A DNA stretch of 64,000 bases from CAZFOB01 sp964520325 (GTDB lineage: Bacteria; Actinomycetota; JAICYB01), in contig CAZFOB010000001.1 in NCBI GenBank assembly GCA_964520325.1, forward strand, positions 248,001 to 312,000. Reading direction: 5' to 3'. A program made the translations under genes and the position numbers. Shown piece by piece: positions 39,556 through 48,669 of the stretch; the first letter of the stretch is position 1, and every line of letters begins with the position of its first letter. The notes below the pieces were generated by a model. It saw only the letters and a program-made list of their open reading frames with translations. It made no database searches and was not told the origin of the DNA.

Positions 39556-41157
39556 ATGACAGGGTTCATCGAGTGCTCAGAGCTGTCGTACAAGCTCCCC
39601 GGGGGCCGGGAGCTGTTCAGCGATGCCACCTTCAAGGTGCACTCCGCCAAGCACGTCGCGCTCGTCGGCGCCAACGGTGTCGGCAAGACGACGCTTCTCA
39701 GGATCCTCGCCGGAGAAGAGCAACCGTCGCGTGGCGGTGTGCGTCTCGACGGTCGCGCCCTCTATATGCCGCAGATGATCGGCTCCATCGCGGACCAAAC
39801 CACCGTCACGGACTTGCTGCTTTCTCTCTCCGGGACACACATCCGTCTGGCTTCCGCGGAGCTGCGCCGGGCTGAGGACGCGATCCGCTTACCTCACGGG
39901 CGTTCCGCCGACCTTCGGTACGCCGAGGCTCTCGCCGCCTGGGGGGATCACGGCGGCTACGAAGCCGAAGTGTTGTGGGACGTCTGCACCACCCAAGCCT
40001 TCGATGAGCCGATGGAGAAAGCCGGACGGCGCTTGGTGCGCGAGCTCTCCGGGGGCGAGCAGAAGCGTCTCGCGCTCGAAGCACTGCTTCGATCCGACGC
40101 CGATGTGCTCATCCTCGATGAGCCGGACAACTTCCTCGACATCGGTGGCAAGCGCTGGCTCGAAGCTTCACTCAACGCGACGGACAAGACGGTCCTCTAC
40201 GTGAGTCACGATCGCCAATTGCTCGCCGAGACCTCGCACGCCGTCGTCACGCTCGAAGGACACGGCGCGTGGACGCACCCGGCTTCCTTCGCGACGTACC
40301 ACGACGCCAGGCAAGCACGCCTCGCGAACCTCGATCGCGAGCATTACCAATGGAGGAAGGAACACGATCGGCTGGTCGACATCATGAGGGAGTTCAAGCG
40401 ACGAGCGGCCCTCTCCGACAAATTCGCATCACGCGCCAAGGCCGCGGAATCGCGCCTGCGCAGGTACGAAAAAGACTTACCCCCACCCGAGCTGCCCAAA
40501 GACCAGAACATCCGCATGCGCCTGACGGGTGGTCAGACCGCGCGCCGGGCTCTGGCCGTGCGCGACGCCGGCGTCCCAAACATCTTCGACGCGTTCGAAA
40601 CGGAGATCTGGTTCGGCGAACGCGTCGGCATCGTCGGCAGCAACGGCAGCGGCAAGAGCCATTTCTTGCGCCTTGTCGCCGGTGAGGACGTCACCCACAC
40701 CGGCAGCGTGGTGCTCGGCTCCCGGGTCGTACCCGGCTACTTCGCGCAGCACCATGACCACAAGGAGCTCGTCGGCCGGCTCGTCATCGAGGTCCTCCAG
40801 AACCACGGCCTCGACCGGCAGCGCGCGATGGGGATCCTCCGGCGCTACGAGCTGTCATCGACATACAACCAACGCTTCGAAACGTTGTCGGGCGGACAGC
40901 AGGCGCGCATGCAGATCCTGTTGCTCGAGCTCGAAGGCGCGACGATGCTGCTGCTCGACGAACCGACGGACAATCTCGACATCGCTTCGGCCGAAGCGCT
41001 CGAGGACGCCCTCGAGTGCTTCGATGGCACCGTGCTCGCCGTGACACACGACCGTTGGTTCATGCGCAACTTCGATCGCTTCCTCGTTTTCAACGACGAC
41101 GGGAAGGTAACGGAAGCGTTCGAGCCGGAGGCAGCGATCCAGAAAAGGCCGGCATGA
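39556..41157 (+). CDS. ABC-F family ATPase
   Basis: The 533-residue soluble protein has two ABC domains and no membrane part: Walker A G-A-N-G-V-G-K-T-T and G-S-N-G-S-G-K-S-H, signatures L-S-G-G-E-Q-K and L-S-G-G-Q-Q-A, Walker B L-I-L-D-E-P-D-N and L-L-L-D-E-P-T-D. A charged linker (about 235-300, P-site tRNA interaction motif region) joins them. ABC-F proteins bind the ribosomal E site, either as translation factors or giving resistance to ribosome antibiotics; sequence alone does not decide. The second Walker A has His after Lys-Ser instead of Thr. It overlaps the next gene by 4 bp. Confidence 0.9.
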   Translation: MTGFIECSELSYKLPGGRELFSDATFKVHSAKHVALVGANGVGKTTLLRILAGEEQPSRGGVRLDGRALYMPQMIGSIADQTTVTDLLLSLSGTHIRLASAELRRAEDAIRLPHGRSADLRYAEALAAWGDHGGYEAEVLWDVCTTQAFDEPMEKAGRRLVRELSGGEQKRLALEALLRSDADVLILDEPDNFLDIGGKRWLEASLNATDKTVLYVSHDRQLLAETSHAVVTLEGHGAWTHPASFATYHDARQARLANLDREHYQWRKEHDRLVDIMREFKRRAALSDKFASRAKAAESRLRRYEKDLPPPELPKDQNIRMRLTGGQTARRALAVRDAGVPNIFDAFETEIWFGERVGIVGSNGSGKSHFLRLVAGEDVTHTGSVVLGSRVVPGYFAQHHDHKELVGRLVIEVLQNHGLDRQRAMGILRRYELSSTYNQRFETLSGGQQARMQILLLELEGATMLLLDEPTDNLDIASAEALEDALECFDGTVLAVTHDRWFMRNFDRFLVFNDDGKVTEAFEPEAAIQKRPA

Positions 41158-41960
41158 CGAAGTTCGGGGACGACACAGCTCTTCGCGCGATCGGCGACGG
41201 TCGCTACGAGGGAGTGATCTCACCCGACTGGAGCATCGTCCGGGGCGCGAACGGCGGACACATCGCCGCGATCATGCTGCGGGCGATCCGCCTCGCGGTT
41301 GGTGAACACGAGCGCGAGCCGCGCTCGCTCACCGTGCATTTCGCGCGCGTCCCACGCAACGAATCGTTCGAGGTCAACACGCAGATCGAACGCACCGGAC
41401 GAACGATGAGCAACGCGTCGGCGCGATTCGTCCAAGACGGCAAGCTCATCGCGCTCGCGATCGCCGTTCTATCGAAGGAGCAAAACGGCCCTGAGTTCTC
41501 CGACATCTCGATGCCGGAGGTCCCTCATCCCGACGCGATCGAGAGAGTGACCGATCGAGAGGATTTCCCCTTCGGGCGCCAGTTCGACTTCAGGCGAGCG
41601 CTCGGACCCGACGTCGGCGAACGGAGCGTTAGGGCCGAGATCGGGGTCTGGATGCGTACGCGCGAACCCCAGCCCGTCGATCACCTAGTCGCGACACAAC
41701 TGATGGACTCCTTCGCCCCCGCCGTGTTCGGCAAGCTCGGCACCGGAGGCGGAGGCGCCGGCGTGCCGACGATCGAGATGACCTTCCATTTCAGGGAGTC
41801 CTTACCGCTGGTCGGCGAGGTTGCCGGCGCCTGGTACCTCGGCATCTATCGCACGATGATGGCCCGCGGTGGGTTCATCGAGGAGGACGGCTGGCTGTGG
41901 AACGAGCACGGGATCCTGATCGCGCAGTCGCGTCAGCTGGCTCTCTTGATGAGCGGCTGA
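41154..41960 (+). CDS. Acyl-CoA thioesterase-like double-hotdog protein
   Basis: The 268-residue product has N-G-G-H-I-A-A-I-M-L near residue 33 and a later D-S-F-A-P-A-V-F segment, the pattern of actinobacterial TesB-like/acyl-CoA thioesterase II double-hotdog proteins. R-S-L-T-V-H-F and E-G-V-I-S-P-D-W agree. It probably hydrolyses acyl-CoA. Its ATG lies in the abc-F stop (ATGA), so both are co-translated although no functional link is evident. Confidence 0.85.
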   Translation: MTKFGDDTALRAIGDGRYEGVISPDWSIVRGANGGHIAAIMLRAIRLAVGEHEREPRSLTVHFARVPRNESFEVNTQIERTGRTMSNASARFVQDGKLIALAIAVLSKEQNGPEFSDISMPEVPHPDAIERVTDREDFPFGRQFDFRRALGPDVGERSVRAEIGVWMRTREPQPVDHLVATQLMDSFAPAVFGKLGTGGGGAGVPTIEMTFHFRESLPLVGEVAGAWYLGIYRTMMARGGFIEEDGWLWNEHGILIAQSRQLALLMSG

Positions 41961-42064
41961 AGCGCGGCTATCAGGCTGCGGCCCGCCTATAGGATGGGCG
42001 CCCAGATTCCAAATGGCCGCGCCACGACTGGGGCCGTCAGGGCCCCCCAGACTCCCCGACTCAT

Positions 42065-42895
42065 ATGACGAAGACAACGATCACGCCGCGTCGAGGCGTA
42101 TTCCACCTCGACCTCGGTGAGCTCTGGCGCTACCGCGAACTCGGCTTCTTCTTCGTCTGGCGCGACATCAAGGTCCGCTACAAGCAGACGGTGATCGGTG
42201 CGGCCTGGGCGATCATCCAGCCCATCGTCCTTATGGTGGTGTTCACCGTGGTCTTCGGCAAGGGCGGCCGTCTCTCCCCGCCCGACGGGGTGCCGGCGCC
42301 GGTCTGGTTCTTCAGTGCGCTCGTGATCTGGTCGTACTTCGCGCAGGCATTGCAGGTCTCGACGGGGAGCATCCTTTCGAGCCAGCAAGTGATCACCAGG
42401 ATCTACTTCCCGCGGCTGATCCTCCCGCTGGCGGGCACGCTGCCCGGCCTCATCGATTTCGCCATGGCGTTCCTCGTGATGATCGGGCTGATGGTCGGCT
42501 ACGGTCAGGCGTTCTCGACGAACCTGTTCATCCTCCCGTTGCTCGTGATCGTCGTCCAACTGACGGCGTTCGGTGCCGGTATGTGGTTGTCGGCCACCAA
42601 CGCGCTCTATCGCGACATACGGGAGTCGACGCCCTTCCTCATCCAGGTCCTGATGTTCATGTCTGTGATCTTCCCCTCCAAGCGCATCGCCGAGGGGACG
42701 TCGGCGAATCTCGCATGGCTGTTCGGGCTCAACCCCATGGCGTGGGTCGTCGAAGCCTCACGTTGGGCGATCACCGGTTACGGCACCTTCCCCACCAAGC
42801 TGATGGTTCCCGGCCTCGTCGTGACATTCCTGCTTCTGATCTCCGGCCTCGTCTACTTCCGCCGGATCGAAGACGTCATCGTGGACGTCGTCTAA
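42065..42895 (+). CDS. Polysaccharide ABC exporter permease (Wzm/TagG type)
   Basis: The 276-residue ABC-2 permease has an N-terminal amphipathic segment (W-R-Y-R-E-L-G-F-F-F-V-W-R-D-I-K-V-R-Y-K) followed by about six membrane helices. Q-T-V-I-G-A-A-W-A-I-I-Q-P is the classical Wzm/TagG/RfbA start of the membrane part. It moves a lipid-linked polysaccharide across the membrane with the ATPase encoded 2 bp downstream. It is the first gene of the glycan-export operon. Confidence 0.92.
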   Translation: MTKTTITPRRGVFHLDLGELWRYRELGFFFVWRDIKVRYKQTVIGAAWAIIQPIVLMVVFTVVFGKGGRLSPPDGVPAPVWFFSALVIWSYFAQALQVSTGSILSSQQVITRIYFPRLILPLAGTLPGLIDFAMAFLVMIGLMVGYGQAFSTNLFILPLLVIVVQLTAFGAGMWLSATNALYRDIRESTPFLIQVLMFMSVIFPSKRIAEGTSANLAWLFGLNPMAWVVEASRWAITGYGTFPTKLMVPGLVVTFLLLISGLVYFRRIEDVIVDVV

Positions 42896-42897
42896 GG

Positions 42898-44202
42898 ATG
42901 GCCGAGTCGATGTCCGACGACCTGGCGATCCGCGTCGAAGGGTTGTCGAAGCGCTACCGCCTGGGCGCGCGCCAGCCGTACAAACGCATCGGCGACTTGC
43001 TGCTGAAGCCGTTCCGGAAGCGAACGCGCAGCCAGCGCAACCCGTTCCTGTGGGCACTCAAGGACGTCTCGTTCTCGGTCAAGCGTGGCGAGATGCTCGG
43101 CGTGATCGGGAGCAACGGCGCCGGCAAGACGACGCTGCTCCGCGTCCTGTCGAAGATCACCCTCCCGACCACGGGAAAAGCCGAGATCTGGGGGCGCGTC
43201 GGTACGCTTCTCGAGGTCGGCACCGGTTTTCATCCCGAACTGACGGGTCGCGAGAACGTGTTTCTCAACGGCGCGATCCTCGGCATGAGTCGCAAAGAGA
43301 CCGCGAGCAAGTACGACGAGATCGTGACGTTCGCGGCGATCGAAGAGTTCATGGACACACCCGTGAAGCATTACTCGAGCGGGATGCGCGTCCGGCTGGC
43401 GTTCTCGGTGGCGGCGCACCTCGAACCGGAGATCCTCTTCATCGACGAAGTGCTCGCGGTCGGCGACGCGGCCTTCCAGCAGAAATGCCTCGGCAAGATG
43501 GAAGAGGTGGCCGGCAGTGGGCGCACCCTCTTCTTCGTGAGCCACAACATGGGGATGATCACCGGCTTGTGCTCGCGCGCGCTATGGATGGAGCACGGGT
43601 CGATCCGCATGGACGGTGATCCGCAGGAGGTCGTCGAGGCGTATCTGTCCGAAGGACACTCGAGCGACGGGCGCTGGACGCACCCCGACGGACTCGATTG
43701 CGGAAAGCAGATGCGCCTGCACTCGGTCGAGGTCATCTCCGGTGACGGCAAGGTTGGCGCAGCCGTTCCATTCGAGGAGCCGATCCGCATCCGGATCGAC
43801 CATGAGGTCAACGAGGCGGTGAGCGGAGTGGCTGTGGTCATCAGGCTGACCGACGTAACGGGCACCGTGATCCTGGTGACGCAGGACGTCGACACCGATC
43901 CGTCGCGTGCGAGCTGGGAGCCGGGGCGGTATCGCTACACCTGTGAGATCCCCGGCGCGCTCCTGCGTCCGGGACGCTACTTCGTGAGCGCTCAGGCGAA
44001 GCTTCGCCGCGGGCTCAAGCTCGACGAGCACGAGAATTGTCTGAGCTTCGAGATCATGCCGATCCGATTCACCATCCAGGCCAGAAGGCCCGGCGTCATC
44101 ACACCGATCCTGCCCTGGACGTTGGAGTCCGATGCTCTCGAGGGGATCCCCGGCGAGGGGATCCCCGAGCAACGAGTCCCCGGGGAGGCGCGCGCGCAGT
44201 GA
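42898..44202 (+). CDS. Polysaccharide ABC exporter ATPase with C-terminal glycan-binding domain (Wzt type)
   Basis: The 434-residue product has an NBD with Walker A G-S-N-G-A-G-K-T-T, the Wzt/TagH motif G-T-G-F-H-P-E-L-T-G-R-E-N, signature Y-S-S-G-M-R-V-R-L-A-F-S-V and Walker B I-L-F-I-D-E-V-L-A-V-G-D. About residues 260-400 form a beta-sandwich extension like the Wzt carbohydrate-binding domain that reads the glycan terminus before export. The C-terminus holds a short G-I-P-G/G-I-P-E duplication from a repeated GAGGGGATCCCCG. An ATG four codons in (42910) is an alternative start. Confidence 0.93.
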   Translation: MAESMSDDLAIRVEGLSKRYRLGARQPYKRIGDLLLKPFRKRTRSQRNPFLWALKDVSFSVKRGEMLGVIGSNGAGKTTLLRVLSKITLPTTGKAEIWGRVGTLLEVGTGFHPELTGRENVFLNGAILGMSRKETASKYDEIVTFAAIEEFMDTPVKHYSSGMRVRLAFSVAAHLEPEILFIDEVLAVGDAAFQQKCLGKMEEVAGSGRTLFFVSHNMGMITGLCSRALWMEHGSIRMDGDPQEVVEAYLSEGHSSDGRWTHPDGLDCGKQMRLHSVEVISGDGKVGAAVPFEEPIRIRIDHEVNEAVSGVAVVIRLTDVTGTVILVTQDVDTDPSRASWEPGRYRYTCEIPGALLRPGRYFVSAQAKLRRGLKLDEHENCLSFEIMPIRFTIQARRPGVITPILPWTLESDALEGIPGEGIPEQRVPGEARAQ

Positions 44203-44876
44203 TCGTCATCACCGGACCGGGACGCAGCGGCACGTCCTTCATGGCCACCCTGTATCAGAACCTCGGCTTCGATCCCGGCGGCGCCTGGAACGACAGCATC
44301 CGTGCGGGACTCGAAGAGAGAACCGTGGTCAAGATGAACACGATGCTCGCCGAGGAGCTGCTGGCACCCCTCGGTCCCCCGCCCCGCCAGCCACTCGGAG
44401 CACAACGCTGGGACCTCGTCGACAAGCTCGCGGAGCGGCACGGCAAGAAGCTGCGCAAGCTCGCTCTCGAGCGCGAGGTGGTCAAGGATCCTCGTTTCTG
44501 CTGGACGCTTCGCGTCTGGGTCGCGGCCGGCGCGCCGATCGAGCACATCGTGCTCACGTTCCGCAAGGTCGAGGACGTCATCGGAAGTGCGGCCCACGCG
44601 GGGATGCGCAAACCCACCGATGCGGTACCTGCCGAGCAGCTGAACCAGGCCCGCAGCACCGTGATCTACCGGATGGGATCGGTGATCACGGCCGCGGGCG
44701 AATCCGGCATCCCCCACTCGCTGCTCTGGTTCCCTGACTACCTGAAAGATCCCGAAGGGCTCTACAGCTCACTCGGCTTCCCGCGTCCGATCTCCTATGA
44801 CGCCTTCCTCGACGGGTTCAACCGGACCGTGAAACCCGGGGACGTGAACTTCGGGATGGAGCAACCACAGACGTGA
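44199..44876 (+). CDS. Sulfotransferase-like P-loop protein
   Basis: About 225 residues from a GTG overlapping the wzt stop, with GGGGAGG ahead. The N-terminal V-I-V-I-T-G-P-G-R-S-G-T-S-F is the 5'-PAPS phosphosulfate loop of sulfotransferases. The C-terminal half has R-K-V-E-D-V-I for the 3'-phosphate site. It probably sulfates a sugar or lipid acceptor made by the same operon; the acceptor is not readable. Confidence 0.8.
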   Translation: MIVITGPGRSGTSFMATLYQNLGFDPGGAWNDSIRAGLEERTVVKMNTMLAEELLAPLGPPPRQPLGAQRWDLVDKLAERHGKKLRKLALEREVVKDPRFCWTLRVWVAAGAPIEHIVLTFRKVEDVIGSAAHAGMRKPTDAVPAEQLNQARSTVIYRMGSVITAAGESGIPHSLLWFPDYLKDPEGLYSSLGFPRPISYDAFLDGFNRTVKPGDVNFGMEQPQT

Positions 44877-45625
44877 GCCGCGTCCTCGTCCTCACGGGGA
44901 TGCACAGAAGCGGCACTTCCCTTGTCGCGAATTATCTGCAGAAGTGCGGCCTCGACATGGGCGATGAGCTCCTTCCTGCTGATGTCGGCAATCCTCTCGG
45001 CTACTACGAGGACGTGCTCATCCACGACCTGCACCGCGAACTGTTGTGGAAAGCAGGGATCGAGGACGCGTTCACCGTCACCGACTCCGACGTGCCTGTT
45101 CCCATTGATCCGGTGTTCCGCGAACGTGCACAACAGATCGCGTCGCGACGAGAGCACAAGGTGCAATGGGGTTGGAAAGAGCCACGCACGGCACTCTTCC
45201 TCGACCTGTGGGCCGACGTGCTACCAGACGCGACGTTCTTGTTCGTGTTCCGACGCCCTTTGGCGGTACTCGACTCCCTGCTTCGGCGCGCCGCCAACGC
45301 ATCGGTTACCGACCGTCCTGATCTCGCGCTCGTGATGTGGCGCATCTACAACACCGAGATGATCCGCTTCTTCGAACAGCACCCGGACAGGTGCGTGTGG
45401 TGGGAGACCGAGGCGTTCACGCAGGACTCCGACGCGCTCACCGGCGTCCTTCGACAACGTTTCGACTTCGAGCTCGCGACTCGTCCCGTGAAGGACGTGC
45501 TCGTCAACGAGGCCTACCACCGCAGCGTCCGCATGCGGGCGAAGGTGCTCGCGTCACGCAACCGCGAAGAGGCCAAAGCATGCGAAGCGTTGTATGAACG
45601 GCTCCGCACGATGGCGGGCGCATGA
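44873..45625 (+). CDS. Sulfotransferase family protein
   Basis: The 250-residue product has a GTG start coupled to the previous gene (4-bp overlap). V-L-V-L-T-G-M-H-R-S-G-T-S-L is the PAPS loop. W-G-W-K-E-P-R-T-A-L and F-V-F-R-R-P-L-A-V follow the order of bacterial sulfotransferases of glycan clusters. It is the second of three such enzymes between the exporter and the downstream kinase-like gene. Confidence 0.85.
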   Translation: MSRVLVLTGMHRSGTSLVANYLQKCGLDMGDELLPADVGNPLGYYEDVLIHDLHRELLWKAGIEDAFTVTDSDVPVPIDPVFRERAQQIASRREHKVQWGWKEPRTALFLDLWADVLPDATFLFVFRRPLAVLDSLLRRAANASVTDRPDLALVMWRIYNTEMIRFFEQHPDRCVWWETEAFTQDSDALTGVLRQRFDFELATRPVKDVLVNEAYHRSVRMRAKVLASRNREEAKACEALYERLRTMAGA

Positions 45626-46671
45626 CGAGTGTCGCGATCGCTCTCGCGACGTACAACGGCGAGCGCTATCTGTCCGAGCTGCTCGAGAGCCTGGCTTCAC
45701 AGGAACACCTGCCATGTGAGCTCGTGGTCTGTGACGACCGTTCGTCCGACGACACGGTTGCACTGTTGCGGGAGTTCTCCGATCGAGCGCCCTTCCCGGT
45801 GCGCGTCGAGGTCAACGAGCGCAACCTCGGAGCAACGAAGAACTTCGAGCAAGCGATCGCGCTCTGCGACGCCGACCTGATCGCGTTGTGCGACCAGGAT
45901 GACATCTGGCTGCCGAAGAAGCTGCTGCGCGCCGTCGAGACCTTCGACCAGCATCCCGCGATCGGCTACACGTTCAGCGACGCCCAGCTCATGGACGAAC
46001 GGCCGCACGCGGTCGACAAGCGCCTGTGGGACGCCGTTGGGTTCTTCCCGGCCCGTCGCGCGGCCGCGTCCGAAGGGCGACTCCTGCCGATGCTCGCCGT
46101 CTATACCTTCGTCACCGGCTCGACGATGGTCTTTCGCTCGGACCTTCGGGACTTCGTCCTGCCGATCCCTCACGGCTGGATCCACGATGCGTGGATCGCG
46201 CTCTTGTCATCGTGCGTGCGTCCATACGCGATGCTGGACGAGCCCCTGATGCGTTACCGCATCCACGAGGAGCAGGAGATCGGGGTTCCGGCAACGGTGA
46301 TGCCCGACGACCGAGGTTGGAGCAAGTGGAAGGTAAGGTTCACGCAAGCGCCGGAGAAGGTCAATCTGAGAAAGGCCGACCTGCACCGGCAGCGCCGCCG
46401 GACGCAGTCGATGCTCTACGACGAGGCGGTTGAGCGGATCAACGCCGGCGCCTCGAACTACATCGCCACCCGGGGCGGTGCAAGCCTTCAACCCTTGGCC
46501 GAGGAAGCTGTGGCCGACCTCTGCCATCGGGCCATCCATCTGCGCGTACGGGGGTTCCTTCCCGACGGCAGATTGCGCCGGATCGGCGTCATCGCCAAAG
46601 AATTGCGCTCGGGGAGGTACGGTCGATACTCAGCAGGCGTGCTGAGCGCCCTGCAAGACTTCGTTTCGTGA
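45622..46671 (+). CDS. Family 2 glycosyltransferase
   Basis: The 349-residue GT-A fold has V-A-I-A-L-A-T-Y-N-G-E-R-Y-L at the N-terminus, V-V-C-D-D-R-S-S-D-D-T for nucleotide binding, and L-C-D-Q-D-D-I-W for the D-x-D-type metal site (Q-D-D). It is the rhamnosyltransferase/rgpB-like branch of GT2. It likely adds a sugar to the glycan exported by the operon. The last about 80 residues are basic and helical, perhaps membrane-associating. Confidence 0.92.
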   Translation: MTSVAIALATYNGERYLSELLESLASQEHLPCELVVCDDRSSDDTVALLREFSDRAPFPVRVEVNERNLGATKNFEQAIALCDADLIALCDQDDIWLPKKLLRAVETFDQHPAIGYTFSDAQLMDERPHAVDKRLWDAVGFFPARRAAASEGRLLPMLAVYTFVTGSTMVFRSDLRDFVLPIPHGWIHDAWIALLSSCVRPYAMLDEPLMRYRIHEEQEIGVPATVMPDDRGWSKWKVRFTQAPEKVNLRKADLHRQRRRTQSMLYDEAVERINAGASNYIATRGGASLQPLAEEAVADLCHRAIHLRVRGFLPDGRLRRIGVIAKELRSGRYGRYSAGVLSALQDFVS

Positions 46672-46684
46672 AAGGCACTGCAAG

Positions 46685-47629
46685 ATGACGATCGAACCGC
46701 TCGTCCACGTCGGCTACCACAAGACGGCATCGACCTGGCTCCAGCGCAGGATCTTCTCAGATGAAAGCCTCGGCTACCTCGAGGTGCGTCCGCGGACGAT
46801 CATCGACCAGGCCTTCATCGTCTGCAATCCGTTCCGGTTCGACCCGTTGGATGCTTCGGCGTTTTACGCCGAATGGGAGTCGGAGGCCGAAGCCAAGGGG
46901 TCGACGCTCGTCATCTCACATGAGCGTCTGAGCGGGCAACCGCAGATGGGCTACATCGACTCGCGGCCGATCGCCGACCGCATCAAGGCGACATACCCCA
47001 ACGCCAAGATCCTCGTCGTGATCCGCGAACAGCGCGACATGATGTTGTCGATCTATAAGCAGCACATCATGCGCTTCGGCAAGAACACGTTCGACCACAT
47101 GTGGCGCGCGCGTACGATCCGCGAGAAGCGACGTCCGGGGCCGACCTACGACATGTACGAGTACCACCTGATGGTCGGCTACTACATGAAGCTATTCGGA
47201 GCCGACCGCGTGCTCGTGCTTCCGTTCGAGATGCTCAAACACGACGCGGTGGGGTTCGTCGGACAGATCCAGAAGTTCGCCGGCCTTCCGGCTCCGGCCG
47301 AGGTTCCGACGAGCCGCGACAACGTCGCGCTCGCTGCAGCGGCCGTGACGATCGTCCGGTATGTCAACATCCTGTTCCGCATGATCGGCATCGGCACCGT
47401 CTTCGCCGGACCGATCGCCGATAAGCGCAGCCGCCGGGTGCGGCTCGGCATCATCCGCGCACTCGGTCCGACGCTTCCGAAGAAATGGTCGAAGCGGATC
47501 GAGGATCGCTGGCGCAACACAGCCCTCGAGATCGCCGCGGGACGGTTCGCCGCGAGCAATCGCGTCCTCGAAGAGATCACTGGGCTCGATCTCGGTCAGT
47601 ACGGCTACGATCTGCCTGAGAGATCGTGA
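46685..47629 (+). CDS. Sulfotransferase-domain protein
   Basis: 314 residues after a clear GAAAGG ribosome site. H-V-G-Y-H-K-T-A-S-T-W-L is the PAPS-binding loop (H/Y-K-T/A-x-S/T-T) of the carbohydrate sulfotransferase group, and K-I-L-V-V-I-R-E-Q-R-D-M-M-L-S-I-Y supplies the 3'-phosphate motif. A hydrophobic helix lies near residues 225-245 (V-N-I-L-F-R-M-I-G-I-G-T-V-F-A). It is the third sulfotransferase of the cluster. Confidence 0.88.
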   Translation: MTIEPLVHVGYHKTASTWLQRRIFSDESLGYLEVRPRTIIDQAFIVCNPFRFDPLDASAFYAEWESEAEAKGSTLVISHERLSGQPQMGYIDSRPIADRIKATYPNAKILVVIREQRDMMLSIYKQHIMRFGKNTFDHMWRARTIREKRRPGPTYDMYEYHLMVGYYMKLFGADRVLVLPFEMLKHDAVGFVGQIQKFAGLPAPAEVPTSRDNVALAAAAVTIVRYVNILFRMIGIGTVFAGPIADKRSRRVRLGIIRALGPTLPKKWSKRIEDRWRNTALEIAAGRFAASNRVLEEITGLDLGQYGYDLPERS

Positions 47630-48669
47630 GCGTGAGCGAGGAAGCACCTGCAGGCATCTCCGTCGAGCCGGTGACGGAGTGGATGGCGGAGCACGTCGAA
47701 GGCCTCGCGGGCCCACTGAGCTTCACGCGGCTCAAGGGCGGGCACTCGAACCTCACATACAGGATCGACGATGCCGCCGGGAACACCTTCGTGCTCCGGC
47801 GTCCACCGCTCGGTGAGCTGCTTCCCACCGCACACGATATGACCCGCGAGTGGCGCTTCATCTCTGCGTTTCACCCGACTCCGGTTCCGGTTCCGGTTCC
47901 GTTCGCGTACTGCGCCGACACAGAGGTCACGGGTGCATCGTTCTACGTGATGGCATTCGTCGATGGCCACGTGATGCACGATGCGACCGTTTCCGCAGAG
48001 CACTACACGCCGGAGAGCCGGCGCTGCGCCGGTGAATCGTTCATCGACGTACTCGCCGACATGCACGCTGAAGATCCCGACGACATCGGGGTCGGTAACA
48101 TCGCACGCAAAGAGGGATACATCCCCCGCCAGCTCAAGCGGTGGTACTCGCAATGGAACGCCTCGAAGACACGCGAGCTTGTAGACGTCGACGACGTACA
48201 TGACGCCCTGCTCACACAGGTGCCCGAGCAGGGGCCCGCGCGTGTCGTGCACGGCGATTACCGCCTCGGCAACTGCATCACTTCCCCCATCGAGAAAGGG
48301 GCAACGATCGCAGCTGTCCTCGATTGGGAGATCGCGACACTCGGCGATCCGCTGGCCGACGTCGGATACGTCCTGCACCAATGGCCCGAGCACGGCGAGG
48401 AGGGGCTCGCGCACCGGATGTCGCCCACCACCACAGAAGGATTCCCCACACGCGCCGAACTGCTCGAGCGTTACGCGGAGCGTTCGGGACGCGACCTGAG
48501 CAACGTCGACTACTACGTCGCGTTCTCGCACTGGAAGACCGCGTGCATCGTCGAGGGCGTCTACGCGCGGTATCTCCACGGCGCACTCGACACGTCAGGG
48601 ATCAACCTCGACGCCTTCAAGGTGAGCGTCGAGATGGCAGCCAGACGCGCCGCCGAATCGCTCGGATGA
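47626..48669 (+). CDS. Aminoglycoside-phosphotransferase-fold kinase-like protein (ACAD10/FadE36-like)
   Basis: The 347-residue product has L-K-G-G-H-S-N-L-T-Y for the nucleotide loop, V-V-H-G-D-Y-R-L-G-N as the catalytic Brenner motif and V-L-D-W-E for the metal Asp. This type is common in actinobacterial lipid-catabolism loci, often with acyl-CoA dehydrogenases, and may phosphorylate hydroxyacyl-CoA or related alcohols. It overlaps both neighbours by 4 bp. It starts a run of catabolic-looking genes coupled to the end of the sulfotransferase operon. Confidence 0.88.
   Translation: MSVSEEAPAGISVEPVTEWMAEHVEGLAGPLSFTRLKGGHSNLTYRIDDAAGNTFVLRRPPLGELLPTAHDMTREWRFISAFHPTPVPVPVPFAYCADTEVTGASFYVMAFVDGHVMHDATVSAEHYTPESRRCAGESFIDVLADMHAEDPDDIGVGNIARKEGYIPRQLKRWYSQWNASKTRELVDVDDVHDALLTQVPEQGPARVVHGDYRLGNCITSPIEKGATIAAVLDWEIATLGDPLADVGYVLHQWPEHGEEGLAHRMSPTTTEGFPTRAELLERYAERSGRDLSNVDYYVAFSHWKTACIVEGVYARYLHGALDTSGINLDAFKVSVEMAARRAAESLG

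Noticed and set aside
39556..41157. Calling the ABC-F protein an antibiotic-resistance determinant
   Set aside because: The sequence shows an ABC-F ATPase, but housekeeping and resistance ABC-F proteins cannot be separated without phylogeny of the linker; no drug-related neighbours are present.
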